From Owenia fusiformis (taxonomy: Eukaryota; Annelida; Polychaeta; Sabellida; Oweniidae): a stretch of 64,000 nt of DNA. How positions within the stretch are numbered: position 1 is the first letter of the stretch; each line of letters begins with the position of its first letter. Positions 34,668 to 46,889 of this stretch are shown piece by piece. The stretch is from positions 31,862,926-31,926,925 of the forward strand of contig CAIIXF020000002.1 of NCBI GenBank assembly GCA_903813345.2. Reading direction: 5' to 3'. A program made the translations under genes and the position numbers. Under the pieces are notes generated by a model. It had not been told where the DNA came from and did not search any database. It saw only the letters and a list, made by a program, of their open reading frames with translations.

Positions 34668-36103
34668 CTTCAATTTAATTCAAAATATTTTGAAATCGAG
34701 GAAAACTTGTGAAAGATTGTGTTTGAAATTATTGCAGTGAACATCGTAAAAGCTTGGCATTTTTAAACTGGTTTCTTTTAATAGATGTCATTCATGTATG
34801 CATCTTCATAAACACTCTTTGTTTGATATAACAAAAGTAGTTCCGGATTAGCAATGTAAACTGTATGCCGAGTGGAATATATGTTTTTGTTAAATACACT
34901 TAAATTCAAATTTTATATCAAGTAAGCCTGATTGTAAATTACTCAATCAAATTTAAATATATTTGGTTTGTTTTATGTAATTACATTAAATTCAAATCCC
35001 ATGGCTTCAATCTTACATATAAGAGCATACTGTCGCCATGCGCAAATTAAACGCGCATTTAGCCACTTCTATGATTTGCGAAGCTATCCGATGAAGGCGG
35101 GTGTTTGTTTGCGCCTGTGTGTGTTGCCGTTGTTGACGCCTGTGAAAACGTTAATTTACACAAGTAGTATACTTGACGAAACTACCAAATGAATTCAGGC
35201 GATGTACCAAAATGCATGTTCCCATGTCAATATATTCTAGTTTGATCTATTTGATCTCACCTCCAAGACTTCCCAACTTCCCCGTTCCTGTTACGAAATA
35301 TATTGCACACAGATCGGAGAAAAAGAGAAACTAGGGACAATATGCATGTATCATCACAATATTATTAATATAAAAATTATAATTATCACTATTCAGGTGT
35401 CTGGGCCTTCACCATTCTATTTTCTTATAAGTGTTTCTATTTTGAATGGTTCGTATGATGAGCGTTGGCAAACATAACATGCAGACAAATGTAATATTTG
35501 TATTGTATTTCCCAATATCTCTTTCAGATTCATTTATGATGTTTGATATACAATAGACATAGATCTGCATAAGATAGACATAAAAATGTCTGTTTTCTAT
35601 TATATTTTATTAAAAGTTTTCGAATAATGTGGTTTATGAAAAAACGATAAAAGTTATTATGACACGGCATGCCATATTACACCAAAAGAAATAATACCAA
35701 GCCATACGAGACAAGGTGAGGAATAGCAAGTGGTCCAAAAATCATACCAATATGCTTTTACACTCGGAGGAAATGTAAGTTGTCACTCGTTATATTTTGT
35801 GACTGGAATTCCCTACTAAATTTCCCCGCTCATCACCTTTTCCGGATTTTGAAAGAATATGTTTGAGAAACAATAAAAGGTCAATGGGGCAAATAAGAAG
35901 GTGGTGTCAAATTACTACAGAAGTTGATTTTGAACTGTGGAGTACAGACATGACTTCAAAATCACCAAAAAGTCGAGTGACATTTTACATATCCTCCAAG
36001 CTTAGTTAAATCTTATGGACCATGGGGTGGCGTAGGCTATGTTAATATTATTTCAATTTACTTCCTGCGAAAGCTATTTGGATTTTGATATAATAGCTTT
36101 CCC
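34668..36103. other. Intergenic, no gene seen
   Basis: Downstream of methyltransferase copy 2. Only short ORFs without recognisable motifs. No strong repeat was detected. Confidence 0.45.
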
Positions 36104-36606
36104 ACGGAGCATTTGGACAGCTCAATGATCGTGACCTTTGAAATCGAATTAAGTCGATCCGCGGCTTACTTTTGGTCTCTAACTGTGTCTTACATCAGTA
36201 TCATCAATCCGTGCAAGTATTGGAGCGCTGGAGTACTTCTTTTTCGATCAAGACTTGTAATTGTTAGTCGAGTGAATCGTTTTACTGCCAAATTCCAATA
36301 TGGCGGTTTCTGCTCGGACATTTTCGTAAGTCTCCGGAGGTTGTCCGAACCTAACTAATTCTCAAAATTCATTTCGTTCGTTGCGTATCTCGCACCTAGC
36401 AAACCGCCATATTGGAAATAGGTCTGTAAAACTTTAACTCGATGAACAATTTACAAGTCTTGATCGAAACAGAAGTACTCCAGCGCTCCAATACTTACAA
36501 GGATTGATGATACTGATGTAAGACACAGTTAGAGACCAAAAGTAAGCCGCGGATCGACTTAATTCAATTTCAAAGGTCACTATTGATCAGCTGTTCACTT
36601 CTCCGT
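36104..36606. mobile_element. Foldback element, 503 bp
   Basis: The two halves are near-complementary over about 230 bp each: ACAGCT..GTGACCTTTGAAAT, TCGATCCGCGGCTTACTTTT, TATTGGAGCGCTGGAGTACT and CTTGATCG occur at 36117-36260 and in inverse order at 36455-36598. The loop near 36350 is short. The 81-codon ORF inside is a shadow. No clear target duplication. Confidence 0.7.
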
Positions 36607-37217
36607 TTGAGGTGCCATAAGTTTCAAAATCTAACATGGCTCTCGAAGTGAGTAAATTTCAATGTGATACCTAAAGGCGAACAAACTAAACGACTTTAAC
36701 AAAAAAACTGAACTGAATCGTCATGTAAAAGCAAATACAAAATGGAGATTGCATACGGATAAACTGAATATTATTGTGGAAATATGTATCGGGTAAAAAG
36801 CATTTTATTCTACAAAATCATTCAATAAATCAACTAGTATATGTATTGACATTATCAGCAAATGATCCTCTCTAGTTGCGTCGTTTTATAGCACGATTGT
36901 ATCATGTTACTGAATATCTAGGTAACCTTTTAATACCATGTTACCTTGGATCTTTGAGATAATAAATACCGTCAGTCAGTGAAGGCAATAACTCAAATTC
37001 GAGCAATCCGATTTACTTCTTAGTCGCTAGATAGAAGCATAACAATAAATCGGTCCACACTCAATAGAGAGCTAGCCAAACTTATACTGCAAATTTAACT
37101 TTTGAATGACAATAAACACCACTGGGAGGGAAGGTTTCTCAAGGAAACCAGGAAAGTACTTTTCATTATAGAAAAAATTCCTCGTTTCCTAATTCGAGGG
37201 AATTTATTTGTGAATTC

Positions 37218-37384
37218 AGGTGTGTGTCCTAGTAATTTATGGTCCTACTCTCCATTGATTTATATGATGACCTCTTTCCCTTTTATTATCTCTTTATTAT
37301 CTTCTACAAAATCAGGGCCAATAAGGGCCGTAAGGAAAGGGGACCATAATCCCCATGGGACCATAATTTTTTTATTTTACACCG
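37218..37384 (-). mobile_element. CCGGTGTAAAAG-family element, copy 3 (inverted)
   Basis: The right end, TTTTACACCGG at about 37374-37384, matches the family's start on the minus strand; GAAAGGGGACCATAATCCCC is the conserved inner motif. The left end, CAGGTGTG, is degraded. Confidence 0.55.
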
Positions 37385-37868
37385 GCAATGACAGAATTAA
37401 TTTCTAAGTTTTAATCATATTTTGAAACCGGAACTCACGAACAACATACTTGACGAATATTTTGTTGTGATTTGAAGGATGAAAGCACCATATCTTCGTT
37501 TCCAGAGTTCCTTCCCATAGTCAACCAGTGCTATGCAGTGCTGTACCTGGCTTGTAAAAGTACAGGTTTGCGTTTACATATTCCAAATAACTTATATCGA
37601 CAGCTCTCTAATATTAATTTCGAAACCGTAAAATTACATCCGAGTACTTCTACGGTTGAAAATGGGAAGTGTATGCAACTTATGCCATCTTAGGGGAAAA
37701 TATATTTTAAAGAAGATTACAAATAACACAACATCTTTCAAATTCATGACAAAATGGCTGCAAAATTAGTTATCATAGCGAAATGTTTGAGTTCTCTCCT
37801 TGGTAGGTCGCCAATATGTGTTAGCAGAATGTACGTTATAGGGCCACGGGTATTGTATTTGTTAAATT

Positions 37869-38408
37869 CACTGCTACCCACCTAGTTACACAGACGTATC
37901 GTCAGTGTATCATGGCGGAACTACTTCCGGGACTAGGTTTCGGTAAGATTTTTTTATTTCTCGATTTACATCTACTTATAAGTCACGTTGTGGATAATAA
38001 TTTGGCTCGAAGTTAAGGAAGATAGTCTAGTTTGAGAATGTGTGGATGGTTTTAGGTTTTATATGTTAACGAAGACACAATTCACGTATTTAGTCCCTCG
38101 CTTTTGTTACACTGACGAACGACCAATATCAGTGTAATATTGGCAATATTAATGCCGATCGTCAGTGTAACAAAAGCGAGGGACTAAATATGTGAAATGC
38201 GTCTTCGTTAACATACCAAACCTAAAACCATCGACACATTTTCACACTAGACTATCTCCCATAACTTCGAGCCAAATTATAATCCACATCGTGTCTTATA
38301 AGTAGATGTAAATCGAAAAATAAAAATATCTTACCAAATTCAAATCCCGGAAGTAGTTCAGCCATGATACACTGACGATACGTCTGTGTAACTAGGTGGG
38401 TAGCAGTG
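37869..38408. mobile_element. CAC...GTG foldback element, family B (540 bp)
   Basis: Exact 5-bp duplication AAATT at 37864-37868 and 38409-38413. Ends CACTGCTACCCACCTAG and CTAGGTGGGTAGCAGTG. Almost the whole element is palindromic, centred near 38140, with CCTCGCTTTTGTTACACTGA and its complement close to the axis. No ORF beyond shadows. Confidence 0.8.
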
Positions 38409-38779
38409 AAATTGCAGTCCTTTTCCCATCTACTCTTTTTAGCAGGCAATATTCAACATGGACAATCCGTTGGAATAGTCTAATGGGTTTTGGGAAAACG
38501 TATACTGTTTGGTGGAATTTGGTTATCTGCGCGGAGTTGCTGTGATTATGATTGGTTATGACCAGTGCAATAAAATGCATGTTATACATACGATAAAACG
38601 AATGAGTAAAAGTGAAAAATAGGCATCTAAACGTAAACAGGCAGAATTGATTGAAGATATTCCCTTAGCGTATACTTTACAAGCCGATATGCCGTTTCGT
38701 ATTTTTCATTTTTGATCGTCCGTTTATCATTTTTGATTTCAGTAACGGAAGAAGCGGCGAAAGTAATTATATCAATTTG

Positions 38780-41325
38780 TCAGCTAATTTCCACTGGATT
38801 ATGAAGGTATGATCCGTATAGACAACTCTGTGAAATAATTCCAGGTAGATAGAGTATGGCATCGTTTTTTTTAATTAGGACTCTACATGGCAGGATTTTC
38901 TCACACCTAAGTCCTGGCAACTCGTAACATAAAAAATGCTGAAAGATGAAAAATCTTATCGTGGTATCAAGAGGGAGATGATATCTTGATTGAAAAATAA
39001 TGCTATTCCTTGGAAAACTAACGTTAGAATGTTTCATTGTGTTGTATTTATATCACAACCACAAATGATATATGTTCTCGTACTTTTTTGTGTCGGCGGT
39101 TGGTGTTCGGCGTTCGGAAGTTGGTGTTCGGCTTTGGACGTCTGTATTGTTTAAGCATGACTCTCGTTGGCACCTGTGCTTGCATATTCAACCCATGAAG
39201 TAAATAATGAGAACACACATAATTCTATCTATACTTTTATTGCAACTGGGGGTAATGTAAACTTAACGATATCGTGAACAAAGATTAAATTTGTTCCCAA
39301 ATGAGCAACCACGTGTCATAACTTATGGCAAAACATCACAGAAATACAAGTAAAAACTACATTTCAATCGGAACTGTAGATCCGGATCAGACATAACCTG
39401 TTCTGAAACAGGCTGTTTTATTGGTTATCCAAGTAGCACGTGATCATGTATATCCGGGTACTTCTTCGATATTACTACGCTCAGAGGATATTTGTTTATT
39501 ACCCTTTAAATAATAACATGCTAATGTAATGGATTTGTCATGTTAATCTATCACAAGAAGTTCCTTTAGCTCGTTTGAGTTAAGGAAATAGATCTGAAAC
39601 TTCTAGTTTGTGAAACAACTTTAAATGTCAAAGTAACGTCAACGAGTATAGTTTTAATGTCATACGTCCATCTTTAGGAAGCTTTTCTATAAAAACCAGA
39701 AAAAGAAGATCCTCTTTTGAGTAGATAGGTTCAACATTCTGAAAAGAATCTTGACATGGGGTCCCTATTCATAATTTTTCGAATTGTTCGATTGATATTT
39801 ATATCATCATGGGTACTTCACTTGAAAGAAAACATATTACTCTAATAAAAACCACTGTATTTATGCCCAGAAAGTACTTATGGTGGAAGATATGACTGTC
39901 TAAAATCACTTGCCATACTGCACATAGACCTTTCTGTTCTAAATTCAACCTAAAAAAACGTCAATATATTTTACAACAAGCGTAAACAAAATCATACAGA
40001 ACATACAAACCAATTAATCTGCAATTTATTTTTTCAAGGCGATGACTGTATTTGCATTATCACAGGTATGAATCAAACAGCACTCTCTTGCAAGAGGCCC
40101 TTTTATTACATTTCACCGCAAGATCCAGCAAAAAATCGCACTCTCGGGTACATATCACACACAGGTAGGTCATAAACTGCATCTAAATCACAATTTACAA
40201 AATAATTATCCGATCTGTTTATGGCATATTAAGTTGAATCACATATTTGCCTATCCTTTTCACACATGGCTGACGTCAGCTTATTTTAAGTTTATTCATA
40301 AACTGGCATACTGTAAGGAATAATTATAAATATATTTCTTGTGTCTAGCTGTTTCGGTCAAAATATGACTTGAATTACTGCCCCATATACCACATATTAT
40401 TGGAAAGCTGCTATGAATGCTAAAGATAATATACTTGGTATCGTTCATATGATATTCCTACCCATTTGAACCACAGTTTATTTGTTACTTTTCCGCACAT
40501 TATCGGTACGTGTATGTATGTATATATTCCAACAGAGAGCGCAATCTAGAAAACACAGCGGTGAATATCATTTGATATATCGTTATTGTTACTTTTTAGT
40601 GTCGTGTAACATAGAACAAGAATGGGGACTATAGCTGTGATATAATAATTTCAAATATCTAATTTAAAGTGGATTAGAGGTGATGATTTTTATTTTTGTG
40701 TAATGAGCTATATCAATTTCTGCGTTGTTTTGTTCAGTGCGGTTTTGCAGCAATTTTATCGTACTTATATTACAAGAATAAAATAATGATATTGTATTTA
40801 CTTGGCATTTTTCTTGACAGCTCACACAACAGACTAATTTGTCAACAGTAAAGCCAGTGCAGGGGATAATTTGCATAAACATCTTTTCCAATAATCATTT
40901 TTTGGTACAGCATTATGCCATGGTGTTCTTGGTATAGCTTGAGTGAAGTTGTTGAGCTATCTGGTACGCAAAATTCGGAAACATAGTAGTTTAGTTTTGT
41001 TGCGAATTCATCCTCCCAATTTCTAAGTTCCTTATATTTACACCTAACGTATTACATACCTAGTATTATAGGCCCACTCCGTATGGTATTTTGTAACATC
41101 CTTAGCTCCAAGGGTTTCAACTCGATATGTACATTCTCCAACCAGTTTGTACATTGCTGATTTCTACGGCCAAATACGCACGAAAGAACTGCAAGAAGAA
41201 TGGCCGACACTCTAACGACCTTGACCGATGTCAAAATTGACTGACATTATAGCTGACTATAGATTCGTAATCAGCGATTCAAAAGATATGAAATATATTT
41301 TTTGTTTAAATAAATAAGGCAAAAA
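38780..41325. other. Intergenic with one inverted repeat copy; no convincing gene
   Basis: 39740-39945 is an inverted copy of 25930-26150: both contain GGGTCCCTATTC..TAATTTTTC (or its complement), TTTATGCCCAGAAAGTACT and AAAATCACTTGCCATACTGC (or complements). A minus-strand reading frame at 41052-41234 looks like a signal peptide but lacks an ATG; it is discussed among the findings. Otherwise nothing was recognised. Confidence 0.45.
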
Positions 41326-41326
41326 T

Positions 41327-41446
41327 TAAGGATTCAAATTCTAAAGTGAAAAAATGGCGGCTGATTAATTTCGAATTTTGTAATCACGACATGATTCCAT
41401 ATATGGCAGAATATAGAGATGGAACACTGGGAGCTTATCCTCCTTG
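41327..41446 (-). mobile_element. TTAA inverted-repeat element, copy 2
   Basis: Inverted and partial relative of 24596-24767, sharing GAATTTTGTAATCACGACATG and ending GGGAGCTTATCCTCC. The left TTAA is present; the right reads TTGAA. Confidence 0.5.
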
Positions 41447-41779
41447 AACATTAGTGCGATATTGAATATCCAATATTGAAGTGTGGAATGAAAATAATGG
41501 CGTCGCCTTTATCGCGATGTATTGTTCGCAACTCAAAAGGGATTCATGCCGTTTAAGAAATGTAAACTATAGGGGTTTTGATTGAATCACATTTAGATTA
41601 GTTTTCCTTTTAATCGGACATTCAGTAGGTCTATGATCTGGCAAACGCATTCGAATCCTTAAGCATGTGCTATGTTTCATCTCCCAGTTTTGTTTGTGCC
41701 TCTTGGAAACCATTTCCTTGCATTGGTGTTACTCACTTCATGGAAAATGCTGATATAAAATAAACTGTAACATTGAATA

Positions 41780-42318
41780 CACTGGTGATCCACTCGATTA
41801 CGCTGGTTACCAAAACGGTTCGTTTTGGTAACAAAATGTCGGAACATCCGGAAGGTACGATTTTTCTCGTTTCCTAATTTTACACGTTGTAGGCAGAATT
41901 CCCATGGCATCTTTTAACACAAACGTGTATCAGTATCATATATGTTTAAGAAAGTGTACATATTTGCGAACAAATAGTTCAGAAGACAACAGAATCGTCG
42001 ATTTACTTCCTCACTGAAGTTACATAAACGGTTTGGGTTAAAAGTGCAGATCTTAACTGTTTTTCGAAAAACCGTTTATGTAACTTAAGTGACGAAGTAA
42101 ATCGACGATTCTGTTGTCCTCTGAGCTATTTTTTCGCAAACATGTACATTTTCTAAAACATATGATACTGATGCACGTTGTGAGAAAAAACGTCGTGGGG
42201 ATTCTGCCTACAACGCGTGAAATAAGGAAAAAAGAAAAATCGTGCCTTCGACGTTCCGACATTTTGTTACCAAAACGGTTCGTTTTGGTAACCAGCGTAA
42301 TCGAGTGGATCACCAGTG
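41780..42318. mobile_element. CAC...GTG inverted-repeat element, family A copy 1 (539 bp)
   Basis: Exact 5-bp duplication GAATA at 41775-41779 and 42319-42323. Ends CACTGGTGATCCACTCGATT and its complement, continuing through ACGCTGGTTACCAAAACGG. The interior holds a second hairpin (CGATTTACTTCCTCACT with its complement near 42090). Copy 2 is at 62316-62678. Confidence 0.85.
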
Positions 42319-42574
42319 GAATAGCTCTTACAATGACTGTATACGTAATGTTGTGAATTATCATTTTGTCAAGATACTGAAACTAAACCTTATTATAGAA
42401 ACTGTTCCCCGGGGATCTCATGACAAAGAGATAACGTTAAACACGCGAAATTCTCCCTGCGTATCAGTGCAGGTCGACAACCATTCATTTCCATATAGAT
42501 TGCATTTTAAAACGGATGAGAGGCTTTCGAACGTTGTAAAATATATGATGCGGCTCTTACCAGGTTTGGAATAA
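42319..42574 (+). other. Open reading stretch of unknown nature
   Basis: The frame stays open from the element border to TAA at 42572-42574 with varied, non-repetitive composition (PRGSHDKEITLNTRNSP, SVQVDNHSFPYRLHF, ERLSNVVKYMMRLLPGLE). It could be a terminal exon of a gene whose upstream exons were disrupted, or chance. No family was recognised and no acceptor was clearly supported. Confidence 0.2.
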
Positions 42575-44116
42575 ACATATCGTTATAACAACTTAGAAAA
42601 TATCAGCGCTTTTAAGAAAGGTCACAATAATAAGAATTGAAGATATATACATAATATATATGTAGCATAATATATATGTATCATGTACATAATATATATG
42701 TATCAAATTCAATACTCTTCAGATACAATAATGAGAAATTGTATATCTGTTTCACATTTTGGTTTGTAGTTAGCTCCAATTATAAGATTATTGGATCTTG
42801 TAACAAATTGGTTTGTATTCCCCAGACAAGAAAAATATTAACTCTCTCGAATGTTAGTTCAAATGGGTCGTGGAGTGTATTATGCAGATGATATTCAAAG
42901 AAGCCTGTTGCTTTGTCTCTAGACTGTGTTCAAAAGAGCTTAGTTTGTTTTACGATGACCTTTATTACGTTTCGAACAGTACATAAATTTTCACCAGCGT
43001 ATAATTACATATTTACATATCGTCTAACAGAGGACAGCAACCTTTTACTGTAATGAATGCAGTTGTTACAGTTATTTTATTGAAGATTATGAGCACACAA
43101 TCAATTTATTTCCATGTGTGTGATATCAATGTGAGTTTTTAATCTTCGGCTCAAGTTTCGCTGATATCTTGCTAGAAATAAGTGTTGTATGAATTAAACA
43201 TTTCTCGTCAAGTGCCATCATTTTGTAAATCTTATGCGATATGTTTTTCCATATTCATATCTGCTTAGTAAATCGAGAACTGTGTACGATTTGTCATAAT
43301 AGCTGTCACTTTTCAATTCTTTTGTGAAGTGTTCCATATCCACTTTGCGAAGTTAAAAACCGTAGATCATCAGCCAAGAGTTATAATTCTGTGACTCTGG
43401 TGCGAAGTATTTCAATGCTGTTACCTGTTAGTGGAAAAATAGGTAAATTCCATATAGATTTTCAAATCATTTTTCACGTTTCTGTATTTTCATGGAGTGA
43501 ATCGGTGCACTGCTACGCCAGGGACCCTTCTCGTATCAAATGGATGAACATTTTTTAGTTTTTTGGATCTTTGTCTTAAATTCAAGTAAAACAATGTCTC
43601 ACATTTAAGGCAAAAACGTATCTCAAAATACAGTTTTAATAGATCTTTAATTTAGAACGCCATTGTCTCATAATATGGATTAAATGAATTAATTTCAAGA
43701 TTTTGTTACACAGACCCTGTTATTACAAGAGCGATTCGTGTAACACGATGAATTCGCGCAACGAAAAGCAACAAATTATGATTTTATAGTCTAGCTACAA
43801 TCCCTCGTGCTCCCCATCCCACTACTTGACTACATAACTTCTTACACACAGCTTGTGGGGAGGTGTGTATAGCTGGGGAGGGGGGGGGTCACAGGAGTTT
43901 GTAGCTTGACTAAGAATTTTATGTTAGCTTATAAAGTACGTATATTCTACAATAATCCTGACAGTTCCGAAGAAAGAAGCTCTAAAAATAATCTAGAACT
44001 GCGGTGTTACGGTGTATGAACATCCATGTTGATACGGAATCGAACGGGTCCCTCGCGTAGCAATATAAGTGCACTTTGACTGTGTGATGCCCTCGCTGCA
44101 TTCATATAGTCATTGT

Positions 44117-44698
44117 CACTCGTTAGTATCAAGTGAAGGTAACGGCCGTAACCGTTGCATCTAAGATGGCGGACTGTAATTGTCGATTTCCATATTTTCA
44201 ATTTCCATTTGAAGTAACCTACTTTATAGTTGACGTTATGCTTTTATATTTGAACCAAATCAGGCTTTATGACACGGTAACTATTGAGTATGATAATTTT
44301 TTTCATATATTGTGCTTGGGCGCCACAGTTCAATGCATGATACGGTAACGATTATGTTAGTTTTCAATACGCAGTAACTGGACATTTTAGCGCTCCATTA
44401 CAAATACCGCATCGCCGCATATCATTATCTTATCATTGTGAAACCAGAATCCCAGTTACCTTCCCTTAGCGGTGGAAGATATCGTTGAACTGTGGTGCCT
44501 CCGCATAGTATATGAACAAATGATCATACTCGGGAGTTTCTATGTCATATAAGCTTGATATAGTTCAAATATCAAAGCATTACGTCAACTATAAAGTGGT
44601 TTAATTCGATGAAAACAAAAAATATCGAAATCGACACACCGTCCGCCATCTTAGATGCGAAGGTTAAGGCCGTTACCTTCGCTTGATACTGACCAGTG
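44117..44698. mobile_element. CAC...GTG inverted-repeat element, family D (582 bp)
   Basis: Ends CACTCGTTAGTATCAAG and CTTGATACTGACCAGTG. The arms continue through GAAGGTAACGGCCGTAACC and CATCTAAGATGGCGGAC. Flanks ATTGT (44112-44116) and ATAGT (44699-44703) form a 5-bp duplication with one mismatch. It ends 37 bp beyond the stop codon of the GPCR, so it may contribute to that gene's 3' UTR. Confidence 0.75.
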
Positions 44699-44734
44699 AT
44701 AGTGCGCTTTGTGGAAATGAATCATAACACTAGT

Positions 44735-45892
44735 CTATACTTTTGTGAAACCAGTGCGAAGTGTTTCACCATTTAGGCTCTCACCCTCACTCTGATATCT
44801 CTGAGGCCTGTCAGTAGACTTCCCACACCTTTTGCAGAATACAATGACAATCAGGGCCTTCAATTCACGCCTGAACTGTGGGCTACTGACGCAATATAGG
44901 AGGAAGTTAATCGCAGAATTAATTTGTTGCAAATATTTTGATATACTGATAATTAGCGACATCTTTGCCGAACCGGCAGTTGTGAAAGGTCGGGCGTCTG
45001 ATAGATAATGATACGTAATGAATATAGCTGGATACGGCAATGTTAATATTACAAACGTGATGTTCACTGTTAAAAGCATAAACACTGTTCTCCTGGCTTT
45101 GCAGAACGCGGGCATCTGGAGCATCCCTGATCTCATGTTCTGCACCTCATACAGTCGCTTTATCATCAGAAAGTCACAAATAAGCATAATTATAAATGGA
45201 ATCAAAGAAAGTAAGCACAGCTCTACGAACTCTAACGTCTTTATGATTCCATAGTCGAACAAGCATCTTGGATCCTTTGTGTAGACGTATTTTGACGTAT
45301 CCTCAAGATGGTACATAAGCAGGACTGGGATGTTGACGCAGAAAAGAAAAAGGCACATGGCCGCGATAGTGAAGAAGGCGTTTCTACGTGTACATAAGCG
45401 TTTGGCGTGTCCCGGGGAACAGACGTAGATGCAACGCTCTACTGTAACGCCAACCAGAATCCACGATGTACACTGAGGACTGAACATCTCTAAAAACTTT
45501 GTCGTTTTACACAACTCATCGGACAGTGTTTCTAGGTATATACCATAGAGTACAAGCCATTCTTTAAAGCTGAACGTATATAAGACAAGAAGATCACTAA
45601 ATCCAAGTGTCACCAGATACATAGCCCAACTCGCTTTCCGAATGTTCCGTTGAAGTAGCACTACAATCGAAATTAAATTCCCTATAGTGCCGAGGGTGAA
45701 TATAAGTGGTGCACCATAGAGGCGGAATGCGGATGAGATGAAAGGGTAAAGCAGCCAGTCACTCATACTGCTGGTTCTGTTAGTTGTAATGTTTGATGAA
45801 TCATTAACACCACGTGGGACATAAATTCCAAGGAAATCTAGCGCACTTCGCAAATCATCACGTGAATACGAGCTCCCATTCGCCGAATCCAT
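44735..45892 (-). CDS. Rhodopsin-like (class A) GPCR, neuropeptide-receptor type, single exon
   Basis: 385 residues from ATG 45892-45890 to TAG. The start is certain: a TAA is in frame six codons plus the GTG upstream, and AAAATGG is a good Kozak context. The extracellular N-terminus (about 57 aa, no signal peptide) has NxS/T sites at N5, N30, N34 and N38. Seven helices: TM1 about 58-82 with GN at 71-72, TM2 with Asp100, TM3 with Cys128 and ERC (152-154) in place of DRY, Cys210 in loop 2 to pair with Cys128, TM5 with Pro232, TM6 with Pro286 (TLPYPA), TM7 with NSAINFLLY (325-333) as the NPxxY variant. The short tail is basic with Cys residues. This fits the large intronless peptide-receptor expansions of lophotrochozoans; the ligand and G protein are unknown. 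Confidence 0.92.
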   Translation of the reverse strand: MDSANGSSYSRDDLRSALDFLGIYVPRGVNDSSNITTNRTSSMSDWLLYPFISSAFRLYGAPLIFTLGTIGNLISIVVLLQRNIRKASWAMYLVTLGFSDLLVLYTFSFKEWLVLYGIYLETLSDELCKTTKFLEMFSPQCTSWILVGVTVERCIYVCSPGHAKRLCTRRNAFFTIAAMCLFLFCVNIPVLLMYHLEDTSKYVYTKDPRCLFDYGIIKTLEFVELCLLSLIPFIIMLICDFLMIKRLYEVQNMRSGMLQMPAFCKARRTVFMLLTVNITFVILTLPYPAIFITYHYLSDARPFTTAGSAKMSLIISISKYLQQINSAINFLLYCVSSPQFRRELKALIVIVFCKRCGKSTDRPQRYQSEGESLNGETLRTGFTKV

Positions 45893-46725
45893 TTTCTTTT
45901 CCTCACCCACTTAATACTGTAATGTACAAATATGTCTCCTGTCTTTGTCGTAAGGATGTAACAGTATCTCACAGAGTATATAAATATCACTTTACTTTCG
46001 ATCAGTTATAGTAATAACTCTTTGGATTAGTTCTTCATTGTCAAGTCGAAGTATCAATCATGGTGTTAGTATATGACTAGGTGTGATATAATAATGCGAC
46101 AACTAAAATAAATAAATTGTTTCCCTAGCAAGGTCCACTTTGTAAATCATGTAAATTCCTCGATATATCAAGCTGCAACTGGTCATCGTATTAGTAAACA
46201 GGAATGGTATCCATGGCAACCTACAGTTACTAGTACTCATTGATCCAATGTCTTATCTATGGTAACATCTGAAAGCAAAAAGTAAAAGTATGTTAGATTA
46301 AAATTTATATTCAATAAATCTTATAAAATATGTTTATTTTTTTTGTTTATTAACGACATTTGAAAAGTATTAGCTAGGCTATAACATTTGTTTAGTTTCA
46401 CTTTAAGTTCAGACCCATCATGTTAAAACGTGTCCTCACATTTCTTCTAAGGAAATGTTACTATAACAAAAGATATATACTGTGGAATATAATATTCATC
46501 TATTCATCTGTAACTTCCAACATATGTTTTGGTAGCATATGATACATAAAGAAATGATATATCATGCTTTAAAACGCATTTACAGTCTATAACACTGTAA
46601 CAGCAGCTTCAGAAAAAAAATTAAAAAATTATCTATATGTGGAATCTGGCAGATTTCATGTTGAACGAAATGGGTATATCTAGATCTACTTTAGACTACT
46701 TAAGATTAATGTAGGGGCCCGGGTG
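45893..46725. other. Upstream region of the GPCR, no further gene seen
   Basis: AT-rich; presumably holds the GPCR promoter, but no TATA or initiator could be chosen. ORFs are short shadows. Confidence 0.4.
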
Positions 46726-46726
46726 T

Positions 46727-46889
46727 AGGGGAGACCGGGCAAAGCGAGACACGGTGCATACGGGAAGGCTCGATGTAGATATGTTTGTAAAGATGACAGC
46801 GCGCGTGTGTCAATGACGTCATCGTTTTGGAAAAGCTGTCCTGTGAAACTCTGAAAGAGTGGCCCGTTTTACCCCGGATTCCCCTATTT
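46727..46889. mobile_element. Short inverted-repeat element with TA flanks, about 163 bp
   Basis: GGGGAGACCGGGCAAAGCGAG at the left pairs imperfectly with CCCGTTTTACCCCGGATTCCCC at the right, with TA on both sides. The 71-codon reverse ORF across it is a shadow. Confidence 0.55.

Noticed and set aside
45893-45910. Longer GPCR start (six codons upstream)
   Set aside because: That start would be GTG; the first ATG, with a good Kozak context and an upstream in-frame stop, is at 45892.
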